Source: Dactylosporangium sp. (GTDB lineage: Bacteria > Actinomycetota > Actinomycetes > Mycobacteriales > Micromonosporaceae). Taken from it: a stretch of 38,200 bases of DNA. A model generated the notes under the pieces. The model was not told the origin of the DNA, searched no databases, and saw only the letters and a program-made list of their open reading frames with translations. The position numbers and the translations under genes are program-made. Within the stretch, counting starts at the first letter, position 1. Every line of letters begins with the position of its first letter. This document shows, piece by piece, positions 15,040 to 23,580 of this stretch. The stretch is from NCBI GenBank assembly GCA_025965915.1, contig JAOPWA010000621.1, positions 1-38,200 of the forward strand. The letters run 5' to 3'.

Positions 15040-15220
15040 TCCTGATGTGTTGGGCCAAGCGCGTTCGAACGCGCAGGCACGGCCACTGCGGGGAGCCACC
15101 CGGCGATCCTTCGAGCTGCTCGCGATCCAAAACCCAGGGCAGGGCCGCAACCGTGCCGGCCGCGCCCTGCGGAACAAGACGGACCATCGAACTCGGTCTC
15201 AGCCATGAAGGAGCATGTCG

Positions 15221-16465
15221 ATGAGCAGGAAGATCGCGCCAGAACTGCAGCACGTGTTCGACGAAGACGCTGCCGTCGACCTTCTGCGTGGGATCGTTCG
15301 CGTGCCGAGCGTTACGGGAACCGAGGGCGAGGTCGCCAAGTACGTCGCCGCGATCCTCGAGAATGCGGGCGCGGATACTGTCGAACTCGACCTCTTCGGC
15401 GACCGCGGCAACGTTCTGGCAGTCTTCCGGGGTACGAAGCCGGGTCCGACGATCGTCTTCGCCGGCCATCTCGACGTCGTGGGTGTCGACGGCTGGGAAG
15501 CGCACTGGGGCGACGACCCGCGCCGCGATCCGTTCGGTGCCGCTGTACACGAGGGCGCGGTGTGGGGACGTGGCGTCGGCGACCTCAAGGGCGGGATCGC
15601 CGCGGCCATCGCCGCCGTCCAGACGTTCCTTGCCGCGGGACAGGAGCTTGCCGGCAACATCGCCTTCGCGCTCGTGAGCGACGAAGAGGCCTGCGAGGGC
15701 ATGGGACAGAGTATCGGCATCAAGCGCCTGCTACCGCGCTTGCGCGAGCACTTCCCAACGGCCGACCTCGCCGTCTACGTGGAGCCGACGAAGCTCGATG
15801 TCTACGTCGCGCAGATCGGCTTCTACATCGCCGACATCACCGTCACCGGCCGGTCGGCGTACTTCAGCAAGGCCGAGCTCGGCATCGACGCGCTGAAGGC
15901 CGGAACGAAGGCTCTCGAACTGCTCTGGGCGCATGACGAGACGCTGCGCGGGCGCGGTACGCATCCGCTGCTCGGTCCCCGATTCCTGCTGCCGACCAGC
16001 GCCCAGGCGGGCGGGCTCATCGCGGTTCCCGGCGAGTGCAAGATCAGCCTCATCGCGGCGGCGTTGCCCGGCGACGAGCTGAACGACGCGAAGGCCGAGC
16101 TCGAAGAGGTGTTGCGTCCGGTGTCGGAGATTCCCGGCATCACGGTCGAGATCGCGTACAGCTCGGCTCGCGACCACAACGTGGGTGGCAGCCCGGCGGA
16201 GGTCTCCGCCGACCTCGAGGTGTTGCGCCCGCTGATCGCAGCGGCCGAGGCGGTACGTCCAGGATCGGGGAACATCTCCGGCGCCCCGTACTGGTCGGAG
16301 TCGCCGTTCTTCATCGGCCAGATGGACACCCCGGCCGTGTACTTCGCGCCCGGTGACATCAGCAACTGCCACACCTTCGACGAGCACGTAGCCATCGACG
16401 AGTACCTCGACGGCGTCGCCATCCTTGCGAACTATCTGCTGGCCGTCTGCGGCGCAGCGAAGTAA
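15221..16465 (+). CDS. M20-family metallohydrolase (ArgE/DapE/CPG2-like)
   Basis: Cytoplasmic dinuclear zinc amidohydrolase or deacylase, 414 aa. All metal ligands and the general base are present: His83/Asp85 in FAGHLDVVG, Asp121 in GVGDLKGG, Glu155-Glu156 in SDEEAC (base and ligand), Glu188 in YVEPTK and the late His in NCHTFDEH. The dimerisation (lid) domain occupies roughly 190-305. The ATG at 15221 is favoured over ATG 15215 because AAGGAG at 15208-15213 is 7 nt away from it. The family cleaves amide bonds of N-acyl or dipeptide-like compounds, so it may split an imported conjugate. It leads into the ABC importer genes 106 bp downstream without another operator. Confidence 0.9.
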   Translation: MSRKIAPELQHVFDEDAAVDLLRGIVRVPSVTGTEGEVAKYVAAILENAGADTVELDLFGDRGNVLAVFRGTKPGPTIVFAGHLDVVGVDGWEAHWGDDPRRDPFGAAVHEGAVWGRGVGDLKGGIAAAIAAVQTFLAAGQELAGNIAFALVSDEEACEGMGQSIGIKRLLPRLREHFPTADLAVYVEPTKLDVYVAQIGFYIADITVTGRSAYFSKAELGIDALKAGTKALELLWAHDETLRGRGTHPLLGPRFLLPTSAQAGGLIAVPGECKISLIAAALPGDELNDAKAELEEVLRPVSEIPGITVEIAYSSARDHNVGGSPAEVSADLEVLRPLIAAAEAVRPGSGNISGAPYWSESPFFIGQMDTPAVYFAPGDISNCHTFDEHVAIDEYLDGVAILANYLLAVCGAAK

Positions 16466-16571
16466 CCAGAGCGCGCAGCCTCGACTCGCCACGCCCGCTC
16501 GAGCACCCGAAGAGCCGCTCACGCAAGGCGCCGCCGGACCGGCCCGCCCGCACTAAGCGAAGGAGTTCACA

Positions 16572-17720
16572 TTGAGACGCAAAGTCCTTCTGATGGCAAC
16601 CGTCGGCGTGAGCCTGGCGTTGGCCGCTTGTAGCACCGGCGCCAAGTCGTCGAGTGGATCCAACAACTCGGCGAGCGCGCCGAGTTCGTCGGGCGCGACC
16701 GGCCGCAACGTGATCGACCAGACCGTCACCGGCACCCGGGGACCGAACGGCGAGAGCCCGACCCCGGTAACCGACCTTACGTTCACGCCGGACGAACTGG
16801 CGAAGCTCAAGGCCGGCAACTTCAAGTCCGCCATGTTCTGGTTGGACGCCTCCCCGTTCTTCACGGCCGTGCAGAACGGCGCGGCCGAGGAATTCAAGCG
16901 GCTCGGCATCGACGTCGTCGCGACGGGCCAGGCGAAGGATGACGCCGGCACACAGGCGAACCAGATCCAGACCGCCATGGCGAAGAAGCCCGACGTCATC
17001 ATCAGCCTGCCGGTGGACCCGACGTCGGCGGGCGCAGCCTTCAAGCCGGCCGTCGACGCCGGGACGAAGCTCGTCTTCCTCTCGAACATTCCCGCCGGTT
17101 ACACGTACGGCAAGGAGTACCAGTCGCTCATGACCGACGACCTGTTCGAGATGGGCAGGCAGGCCGCGGAGGCCCTCGGCAAGTCGCTCGGCGGTAAGGG
17201 CAAGGTCGGCATCCTGTTCTTCAACTCGAAGTTCTACGTGACCAACCAGCGTGACGCCGCGTTCAAGTCGACGCTCGCGGCGAAGTTCCCGGACATCAAG
17301 GTCGTCGCGGAGCAGGGCTTCACCAACCCGAGCGACACGAACGGCATCGCCAGCGCGATGATCGCGCAGAACCCCGACCTGGATGGCGTCTACTCGAGCT
17401 GGTCGCAGCCTGGTGAGGGCATCCTCGCGGCGTTGCGCACGGCGGGCAACACGCACGCGAAGTTCGTGAGCCTCGACCTCGACGACCCGGTCATCATCGA
17501 CATGGTCACCGGCGGGAGGACCGTCGCCGTCGTCGTCGACAAGGCATGGGACCTCGGCGTCGGCATGGCGGACGCCGCTGCGTACGCACTGCTCGGCAAG
17601 AAGGCGCCCGAGTTCGGCGTCGTCGGTGCGACGACCATCACCAAGGACAACGTCGCGGACGGCTACCAGCAGACGCTGCACCAGCCTGTCCCGGAAGCGG
17701 TCAAGAAAGCCATGAAGTAA
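16572..17720 (+). CDS. Sugar-type ABC importer, lipoprotein substrate-binding protein (first)
   Basis: Extracytoplasmic solute receptor of the ribose/xylose-type (Peripla_BP_4) family, 382 aa, anchored as a lipoprotein: MRRKVLL, hydrophobic core, lipobox LAAC with Cys20, then a Ser/Gly linker. The two Rossmann-like lobes begin around residue 75. The TTG start at 16572 is 6 nt after AAGGAG. It is followed by a long hairpin, then permease and ATPase. A clear paralogue lies at 35693 (shared pattern TRGPNG/TRGPQG, then FTPDELAKLKAGNF versus LTPDQLAKIRKGNY). Sugar or sugar-derivative specificity is inferred from the family only. Confidence 0.9.
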   Translation: MRRKVLLMATVGVSLALAACSTGAKSSSGSNNSASAPSSSGATGRNVIDQTVTGTRGPNGESPTPVTDLTFTPDELAKLKAGNFKSAMFWLDASPFFTAVQNGAAEEFKRLGIDVVATGQAKDDAGTQANQIQTAMAKKPDVIISLPVDPTSAGAAFKPAVDAGTKLVFLSNIPAGYTYGKEYQSLMTDDLFEMGRQAAEALGKSLGGKGKVGILFFNSKFYVTNQRDAAFKSTLAAKFPDIKVVAEQGFTNPSDTNGIASAMIAQNPDLDGVYSSWSQPGEGILAALRTAGNTHAKFVSLDLDDPVIIDMVTGGRTVAVVVDKAWDLGVGMADAAAYALLGKKAPEFGVVGATTITKDNVADGYQQTLHQPVPEAVKKAMK

Positions 17721-17730
17721 CGACGGCACG

Positions 17731-17772
17731 GCCGACGCCCGTCCCCGGCCACCGCCCGGGGCGGGCGTCGGC
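17731..17772 (+). terminator. Long intra-operon hairpin after the binding-protein gene
   Basis: An 11-bp outer stem (17731-17741 with 17762-17772) is extended by CCCCGG/CCGGGG (17743-17748, 17756-17761). Lying between the receptor and permease genes, it is best read as a partial terminator or 3'-end stabiliser that leaves more receptor than permease mRNA. Confidence 0.7.
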
Positions 17773-17826
17773 TCCTCCGCTCGGAGGAACCGCACTCGCA
17801 GTCCTGATCGAGAAAGGCTCACCACG

Positions 17827-18807
17827 ATGGCGGCAGAATCACCTGCGATATCGGCCGGTGGCGCCGTTGCGCGACTGCGCAGCGTGGATCCACGTCGTTA
17901 CGTGGTCTACGTCGGCTTCGTGCTCATCCTCGTCGCGATGAGCATCGTCTTGCGCAACGACGGGTTCTTCACCCAACGCAACCTGATCAACATCATCTTG
18001 CAGACCGCGCCCATCACGGTGATGGCGGTCGGCACCGTATTCGTCCTGAGCACAGGCGTCATCGATCTGTCGATCGGTGCGATCGTCGCACTTTCGGCGG
18101 TTGTCTCGGCTGCGGTGCTACGCGACCACGGACTGGCCGCGGGTGTCGCGGCCGGCGTCGCCACAGGTCTGGTCGTGGGCCTCCTCAACGGTCTGCTCGT
18201 CACCCGCCTTCGGCTGCCGTCATTCCTCGTGACGTTGGGGATGATGGAGGTGGTCGCCGGCATGGCACAACGCCTGACGAAGCTCGCGGCGGTGCCGACC
18301 GTCGACGACTACTTCAACGGCTTGTTCGGTTCGGGCAGCATCGCCGGCATTTCCACGCTCATCGTCTGGTCGGCGATCGCGGTGTTCGCCGGGCACTACG
18401 TCTACCGTCACACCCGGGCCGGCGCGCACGTGCTCGCCGTGGGTGACAACCCGCGTGCGGCTCGCGTGTCCGGCATAAACGTCGGACGCATCAAAATCGG
18501 CGTGTTGATCATCAGTGGCATCTGCGCTTCGACCGCCGGGATGTTGTACGCCGGGCGGCTGCACGGCGCGACCTACAACCTCGGCGCCAACGACCTGCTC
18601 ACCGTGATCGCAGCCGTCGTGGTGGGTGGCACCCGCCTGACCGGTGGCCAGGGCTCCGTCGTCGGCGCCCTGATCGGCTCGCTCATGCTCGGCATGCTCA
18701 ACAACGGTCTCATCCTCGCCGGGCTCTCGACCTGGGACCAGTTGATCGCCAACGGTCTGATCCTGCTCGTCGCGATCGCCCTCACCGGGCGCGAAGAGAA
18801 GGTCTAA
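17827..18807 (+). CDS. Sugar-type ABC importer permease (RbsC-like)
   Basis: A 326-aa inner-membrane subunit of a CUT2-family importer with about 8-10 membrane segments. Family marks are TVFVLSTGVIDLSIGAIVAL in the first third, GLLNGLLVTRLRLPSFLVTLG, the cytoplasmic coupling stretch GDNPRAARVSGINVGRIKI, and the C-terminal GGTRLTGGQGSVVGALIG. The ATG at 17827 follows GAAAGG. One permease gene only, so a homodimer is expected. Confidence 0.93.
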   Translation: MAAESPAISAGGAVARLRSVDPRRYVVYVGFVLILVAMSIVLRNDGFFTQRNLINIILQTAPITVMAVGTVFVLSTGVIDLSIGAIVALSAVVSAAVLRDHGLAAGVAAGVATGLVVGLLNGLLVTRLRLPSFLVTLGMMEVVAGMAQRLTKLAAVPTVDDYFNGLFGSGSIAGISTLIVWSAIAVFAGHYVYRHTRAGAHVLAVGDNPRAARVSGINVGRIKIGVLIISGICASTAGMLYAGRLHGATYNLGANDLLTVIAAVVVGGTRLTGGQGSVVGALIGSLMLGMLNNGLILAGLSTWDQLIANGLILLVAIALTGREEKV

Positions 18808-18869
18808 CTCGTGCGACGACAGTGTGCTTCGATACCCACCGCGCCGCACTCCGTAGAAAGGGTCCGGTC

Positions 18870-19622
18870 ATGACGGACGTTGTGCCCGCACTGCAGCTGG
18901 AGAAGATCCACAAATCCTTCGGCGGCATCACGGCCATCAAGGAGTTCAGCCTCTCCGTTCACCGTGGTGAGGTGGTCGCGCTGGTCGGCGACAACGGCGC
19001 CGGCAAGTCGACGCTCATCAAGATCGTGGCCGGCGTGCACCCACCGACCTCGGGCCACATCCGGCTCGACGGCGAAGAAATCACCGGGGCCGACGCCAGT
19101 TCGGTGCGCGGCCACGGTGTCGAGGTCGTCTACCAGGACCTCGCGCTCGCCGACTCCCAGCCGGTGTACATGAACATGTTCCTGGGCCGCGAACTGGTGA
19201 AGGGCCCGCTCCGCCGACTGGACAAGAAGCGCATGGCGCGCGAGACACAGGCTCTGGTCGACTCGCTCGACGTGCGTATTCCGTCGGCGAAGGCGATCAT
19301 TCGCGAACTGTCCGGCGGCCAGCGGCAGGCCGTCGCGATCAGCCGTGCGACGCACTGGGCGCAGCGTCTCGTCCTGATGGACGAGCCCACGGCCGCGCTC
19401 GGCGTGGCCGAGACGGCGAAGGTGGAAGAGCTCATCATGCGGCTGCGCGAACAGAACCGGGCGATCCTGCTCGTCAGCCACAATCTCGAGCAGGTCATGC
19501 GCCTCGCCGATCGGATCACGGTGCTGCGGCGCGGCACCCAGGTGGGAACCCGCATCACATCGCAGACCGACAAGAACGAGATCGTCTCGATGATCACCGG
19601 CCTGCAGGCAGCGGACGCGTAG
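18870..19622 (+). CDS. Sugar-type ABC importer ATPase, single NBD
   Basis: A 250-aa cytoplasmic ATPase with Walker A GDNGAGKST (40-48), Q-loop YQDLALAD, signature LSGGQRQAV, Walker B LVLMDEPTAAL and H-loop VSHNLEQV. It has one nucleotide-binding domain, like FrcA, rather than the double-NBD RbsA type, so it must dimerise. The ATG at 18870 is chosen since homology starts there and AAAGG precedes it; an earlier in-frame ATG at 18822 adds an unrelated leader. It ends the importer operon. Its stop codon lies within a 30-bp tandem duplication shared with the convergent MFS gene. Confidence 0.93.
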   Translation: MTDVVPALQLEKIHKSFGGITAIKEFSLSVHRGEVVALVGDNGAGKSTLIKIVAGVHPPTSGHIRLDGEEITGADASSVRGHGVEVVYQDLALADSQPVYMNMFLGRELVKGPLRRLDKKRMARETQALVDSLDVRIPSAKAIIRELSGGQRQAVAISRATHWAQRLVLMDEPTAALGVAETAKVEELIMRLREQNRAILLVSHNLEQVMRLADRITVLRRGTQVGTRITSQTDKNEIVSMITGLQAADA

Positions 19623-19672
19623 GGCACGCCTGTCACCGCACCGGACGCGCAGGGTACGGCTGTCACGGCACC
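19613..19672. repeat. 30-bp tandem duplication at a convergent gene junction
   Basis: Two directly abutting 30-bp units (19613-19642 and 19643-19672) differ at only four positions. The first unit supplies the ATPase stop TAG; in the second the matching triplet is CAG. The MFS stop on the other strand lies in the second unit. Confidence 0.85.
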
Positions 19673-20922
19673 CGCGCGCCGCCAGTCGGTCCCGTCGCGG
19701 CCGGGTTGTCGCGCCACAGGCAGCATCGGGCGATAAGCGCAGCGCCGGCCACGCACGCCCCTGCGGTGAGAAATGCCAGGCGGATGTCGATCGCGGCGAA
19801 GACGGCTGCGGATGCCTGGCCCACCGAGGCGCCAACTGCGCTTGCCACGCTCATCCAGGCGAACGCCTCGATCGCGGCTTCGCCCCGAGAGGCGGCGTCC
19901 ATCAGCAGCGACGTCGTGGCGATCGTCGGTGCCCGCGCTACGCCGGCCAGCAGGATGACCGCGCCCATCACGACGAGGTCGCCGGTCGTCGCACAGAGCG
20001 CCAGACCGGCGGCATAGGCCAGGACGCATACGACGAGCCGCGCCGCCGGCCGGCTCGACCACCTGCGCGCGCCGTAGAAGAAACCGCCGGCGAGACTGCC
20101 GATGGCGAATGCCGAAAGCAGATAACCGCTTGCGGCAGCGGCGTGGTGCAACGTGCCGAAGCCGGGCACCGCGACGGTGAGCGAGCCTTCTGCGAAGGCG
20201 ACCAGCGCGGTGATGCCGGCAACCGCTCCGACGGCTCCGCGCAGGACGCTACGGCGCGTCCCGGCTAGCGTGCCGCCTCGGCTGCGCGGTGGCGTGGGGA
20301 CGCCGAGCAGCAGCAGCGTTCCGGTCAGGCCGCACGCGGCCAGTGCGACCAGTCCGGCGGCGGCGCCGGCTAGTTGCGCGAGTAGCGCGACGAGCGCCGG
20401 GCCGAGAGTGTTCGAGACGTCGTAGGTCAGCGCGTCCAGCGCATACGCGGTGGGCCGTTCGTGCGGCAGCACGAGGGGCCAACTCGACCGTAGATGGGCT
20501 GACAACGCGGGAAGCAACAGACCGCATATCGCTGTGACGACCAGCAGGACGGTCGGCGGGCGCTTCGCGGCCGTGCATGCTGCCAGGACGAGGACGCCCG
20601 CAGCGTGCGCAGCCGACGCCGCGACCAGGACCGTCCGTGCGCCCAGTGCACTGCTCAACCGGCCCTGTACGGGCCGCCCGAGTGCCGCGGAGGTCACGAA
20701 GACGGCGGCGGCTGCGCCCGCGACCGTGAACGAGCCCGTCGCCTCCCGCACACCGAACACGATCGCGAGGCCGATTCCGCCCTCCCGGAGCCGGCCTACG
20801 AGGCCGCCTATCAGCATGGTCGAGACGTGCGGCATGCGCAGCGCGGAGCGGTAGAGGGCAAGTCCGAACCGGGCGTCCCCGTTCGCGATGTCTCGCCCGG
20901 CCGCGGGCATGCGCTTGTTCAA
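19663..20922 (-). CDS. MFS transporter
   Basis: A 419-aa major facilitator superfamily protein with about 12 hydrophobic segments: GLVGRLREGGIGLAIVFGVR in the first helices, GRPVQGRLSSALGAR as the TM2-3 loop, a central basic loop around PTPPRSRGGTLAGTRRSVLRG, and SGYLLSAFAIGSLAGGFFYGAR at TM8. It is the last gene of the minus-strand five-gene operon. The TTG at 20922 overlaps the SDR stop (4 bp) and has AAAGG close by; ATG 20910 is a possible alternative. It is probably an exporter or importer of a pathway compound; specificity is not readable. Confidence 0.85.
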   Translation of the reverse strand: MNKRMPAAGRDIANGDARFGLALYRSALRMPHVSTMLIGGLVGRLREGGIGLAIVFGVREATGSFTVAGAAAAVFVTSAALGRPVQGRLSSALGARTVLVAASAAHAAGVLVLAACTAAKRPPTVLLVVTAICGLLLPALSAHLRSSWPLVLPHERPTAYALDALTYDVSNTLGPALVALLAQLAGAAAGLVALAACGLTGTLLLLGVPTPPRSRGGTLAGTRRSVLRGAVGAVAGITALVAFAEGSLTVAVPGFGTLHHAAAASGYLLSAFAIGSLAGGFFYGARRWSSRPAARLVVCVLAYAAGLALCATTGDLVVMGAVILLAGVARAPTIATTSLLMDAASRGEAAIEAFAWMSVASAVGASVGQASAAVFAAIDIRLAFLTAGACVAGAALIARCCLWRDNPAATGPTGGARVP

Positions 20923-21704
20923 GCACCTTTGGCCGAGAGCCCGCCGTCCATGACCAGCAGAGATCCGCTGCAGTACGAGGATTCGTCGCTCGCGAAGAAC
21001 AGGCAGCCATTGGCGATCTCCGCCGGTTCGGCGGCGCGGCCCATCGGGTTCACCTGGTAGCGCGCGGTCTCATCTTCGAAGACACCGAGGTACTCCTCGA
21101 CCATCGGCGTACGCACGTAGCCGGGCGCGATGACGTTCGAGCGGATGCCGTCGCGGGCGTACGCCAGGGCCAACGAGCGGCTGAGGTTGATGAGAGCGCC
21201 CTTCGCGGCGGTGTACGTATGCGCGGTGTCCTGCCCGCGGTAGCCGGAGATGCTGCCGATGTGCACGAGCGAGCCGCCGCCGCGCTTGCGCATCTCCGGA
21301 ATGACGCCGCGCGTCATCAGGAAGGCCGAGCTGAGGTTGATCGCCATGACGTGATCCCACATCTCCGGCGTGGTCTCCTCGATCGTGTTCATCGACCCCG
21401 GCTGCACCGAGGCGTATGCGGCGCCGACGCCCGCGTTGTTCACCAGCACGTCCACGCCACCGAACTGCTCGACCGCCGTGCGGATCGCCTGGCGGGCGCC
21501 GTCCTCGGTCGACAGGTCCGCCGCGACGACGCAACCTGTGCCGCCGGCGCGGGTGACCTCGTCGAGGACGTCGGCCAGTTTGTCTTCCCGCCGGGCGACT
21601 CCGACGACACGCGCCCCCTCACGCGCGAACAGCAGCATCGTCGCGCGGCCCATGCCGGAGTTGGCGCCCGTGACGATCGTTACCTTGTTGTCCAGGCGTC
21701 CCAT
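20919..21704 (-). CDS. Short-chain dehydrogenase/reductase (first)
   Basis: A classical SDR of 261 aa, NAD(P)-dependent. The cofactor loop TGANSGMG is at 12-19, NNAG at 89-92, the catalytic Ser at 151 or 153 (IGSIS), and Tyr164/Lys168 in YTAAK. It ends with MDGGLSAKGA, as in many sugar or polyol dehydrogenases. The ATG at 21704 has GAGGAGG 7 nt upstream. Overlapped by the MFS gene; the MBL-fold gene lies 65 bp upstream. Likely oxidises or reduces a hydroxylated pathway intermediate. Confidence 0.92.
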   Translation of the reverse strand: MGRLDNKVTIVTGANSGMGRATMLLFAREGARVVGVARREDKLADVLDEVTRAGGTGCVVAADLSTEDGARQAIRTAVEQFGGVDVLVNNAGVGAAYASVQPGSMNTIEETTPEMWDHVMAINLSSAFLMTRGVIPEMRKRGGGSLVHIGSISGYRGQDTAHTYTAAKGALINLSRSLALAYARDGIRSNVIAPGYVRTPMVEEYLGVFEDETARYQVNPMGRAAEPAEIANGCLFFASDESSYCSGSLLVMDGGLSAKGA

Positions 21705-21769
21705 CTCGGGTCCTCCTCATATGCGGCTTCAGTTCGTTGACTTGCCGTACCTGTACGCAGGAAACGGCA

Positions 21770-22621
21770 TCACGTTTCATGCAGGACGTATGGCCGGGCC
21801 ACTTCCGGCCGCAGCCATTGAATGCTCTCGGGCAGCCGCCGCAGCGCCTCTTCCAGGTGCTCTTCGTTCACGGTGTTGAATTCGAACATGCCGAAGTGAT
21901 GGCCGACGAAGACCTCGGCGCGCATGGCGGCCGCAAGCGTGACAGCCTCCTCGGGATGGAAATTGCCGGGGACTGCGAGTTGCAGCCGGTACGCGTCCCG
22001 GCCGTTGATCGGAAGCAGCGCGACGTGGATGCCGAGGTCTTTCAACCGGTCGGCTTGTCCTTCGTACGGGACGCAGTCGCCCGAATGGTGCAGGCGCAGG
22101 CCGCCGGCTTCTATGACGTAGCCGAGGTGCCTACTGTGCCCGAACTCGTCGAACTCGAGGGTTTCGTGCGCCGCCAGAACCGGCATGACCGTCAGTCCGG
22201 GCAGCGGTTCGAGTAGGACGTCCGCGTCAGCGCCGATCACGCGGTCAGCAGGGACGCCGATGTCGATGGCGTGCGCACGCCAGGCCTCGGGCACGACGAA
22301 GCGGCAGGCGGGATGCGCGGCAGTGACCGCCCGGAGGGTCTCCGGATCCATGTGATCGGAGTGCTTGTGGGAGCAGAGCACGAGATCGACGTCCGGCAAC
22401 CGGTCGGCTGTCACCGGTGCGGGCATCAGCCTCTGGTGTGGAAACTCGGTGCCGGCGTACTTCTTCGCCAGGCTGTCCGAGAGGTAGGGGTCGATGAGCA
22501 GTGTGTATACGCCGTCACCAGCGGTGTGCAGCCGCAGGAGGAAACCGGCTTGACCCAACCAGGTCAGCGACGGCGTTCCGGCGTCGTCGGGTGCTTCGGC
22601 CGGCAGCAGACGGCGGGTCAC
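21770..22621 (-). CDS. Metallo-beta-lactamase-fold hydrolase, UlaG-like
   Basis: A 283-aa metal-dependent hydrolase. The zinc/manganese motif is SHKHSDH (His85, His87, Asp89, His90). Later ligands are the His in LHHSGD and in FVGHHFGMFE. The overall pattern (WLGQAGFLLR at the start, IDPYLSD, then HSGDCVPYEG and DVALLPINGRD) resembles UlaG, the ascorbate-6-phosphate lactonase, and other MBL lactonases. The GTG at 22621 overlaps the dehydrogenase stop by 4 bp (GTGA). A sugar-acid lactonase role would fit the neighbouring dehydrogenase and isomerase but is inferred. Confidence 0.85.
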   Translation of the reverse strand: MTRRLLPAEAPDDAGTPSLTWLGQAGFLLRLHTAGDGVYTLLIDPYLSDSLAKKYAGTEFPHQRLMPAPVTADRLPDVDLVLCSHKHSDHMDPETLRAVTAAHPACRFVVPEAWRAHAIDIGVPADRVIGADADVLLEPLPGLTVMPVLAAHETLEFDEFGHSRHLGYVIEAGGLRLHHSGDCVPYEGQADRLKDLGIHVALLPINGRDAYRLQLAVPGNFHPEEAVTLAAAMRAEVFVGHHFGMFEFNTVNEEHLEEALRRLPESIQWLRPEVARPYVLHET

Positions 22622-23580
22622 GGTGTCCGGGCCTCAAGCGTCAGCGCGTCGAGGAGGTTCACCACGGCGTCACGGGTCGCTCGCCGGACGCTGTCGACGG
22701 TGAAGCCACCGATGTGCGGGGTCAAGATGACACCGTCATGCTGATGCAGCTGCGAAGGGTGTGGTGGTTCGGTGTCGAAGACGTCCACCGCGTAGCACGC
22801 GAGCCGACCGGAGTTGAGCGCCTCGAGCGCGGCGGCTTCGTCGACGAGTGACGCGCGTGCGGTATTGACGAGTATCGCACCGGGCCGCATGCGGGCGAGT
22901 TGTGGCGCTCCCAGCAGCGCGGCCGATCCGGGTTGGGTCGGGACGTGCAGGGAGATGACGTCGCTTGCCGCAAGGAGTCCGTCCAGAGCGACAAGTGAGA
23001 CGTCGGCCGGCGAACCGGACGGCAACATCGGGTCACAGGCGACGACAGTGGCGCCCAGTGTGTGTAGGAGGCCGGCGACGGTGCGGCCGATCGTTCCGTA
23101 TCCGACGAGTCCGACGGTGCAGGTCGCGAGTTCGCGTCCCTGCCAGCGCTGCCACCGACCGTCACGCAGCGCGCGATCGGATTGGGGTATGCGTCGTAGC
23201 GCGGCGAGCATCAAGCCCAGAGCCAGCTCGGCCACGCCGCGCGCGTTCGCGCCGGGTGCACGGGCGACGCGGACGCCGTGGCGCTGCGCCGCGTCGAGAT
23301 CGATGCTGTCGACGCCAACGCCGTTGCGGCTGATGACCCGCAAGTGGGGCGCGGCTTGGATCACGCGTGCGGTGATCGGCTCGACACCTGCCAACCATCC
23401 AACGCAGGGATAGGCGAGCTCGAGGAGTTCGTCTTCGGTTGGACACCGCCCCGGGGGTCCGCTGACCAACTCGAAGCCGGCATCGGTCAGCAGTCTCAAC
23501 TCCGCGTTCGACGCAAGGCTGTGCGCCGTGAGTGAGCGCGGCGTGACCAGCACTTTGCCGCGGCTCCCGGACGCCGGCAT
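22618..23580 (-). CDS. D-isomer-specific 2-hydroxyacid dehydrogenase (SerA-like)
   Basis: A 320-aa NAD-dependent dehydrogenase. It has the Rossmann loop GYGTIG at about 160-165 and acidic Asp after the second strand (ACDP). The catalytic triad is intact: Arg242 in NTARASLVDE, Glu271 in FDTEPP, His289 in TPHIGG. The ATG at 23580 shares one base with the upstream stop (TGATG) and is favoured over an in-frame TTG three bases earlier. No ACT domain follows, so it is not a full-length regulatory phosphoglycerate dehydrogenase. It probably interconverts a 2-hydroxy and 2-keto acid in the pathway. Confidence 0.92.
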   Translation of the reverse strand: MPASGSRGKVLVTPRSLTAHSLASNAELRLLTDAGFELVSGPPGRCPTEDELLELAYPCVGWLAGVEPITARVIQAAPHLRVISRNGVGVDSIDLDAAQRHGVRVARAPGANARGVAELALGLMLAALRRIPQSDRALRDGRWQRWQGRELATCTVGLVGYGTIGRTVAGLLHTLGATVVACDPMLPSGSPADVSLVALDGLLAASDVISLHVPTQPGSAALLGAPQLARMRPGAILVNTARASLVDEAAALEALNSGRLACYAVDVFDTEPPHPSQLHQHDGVILTPHIGGFTVDSVRRATRDAVVNLLDALTLEARTP

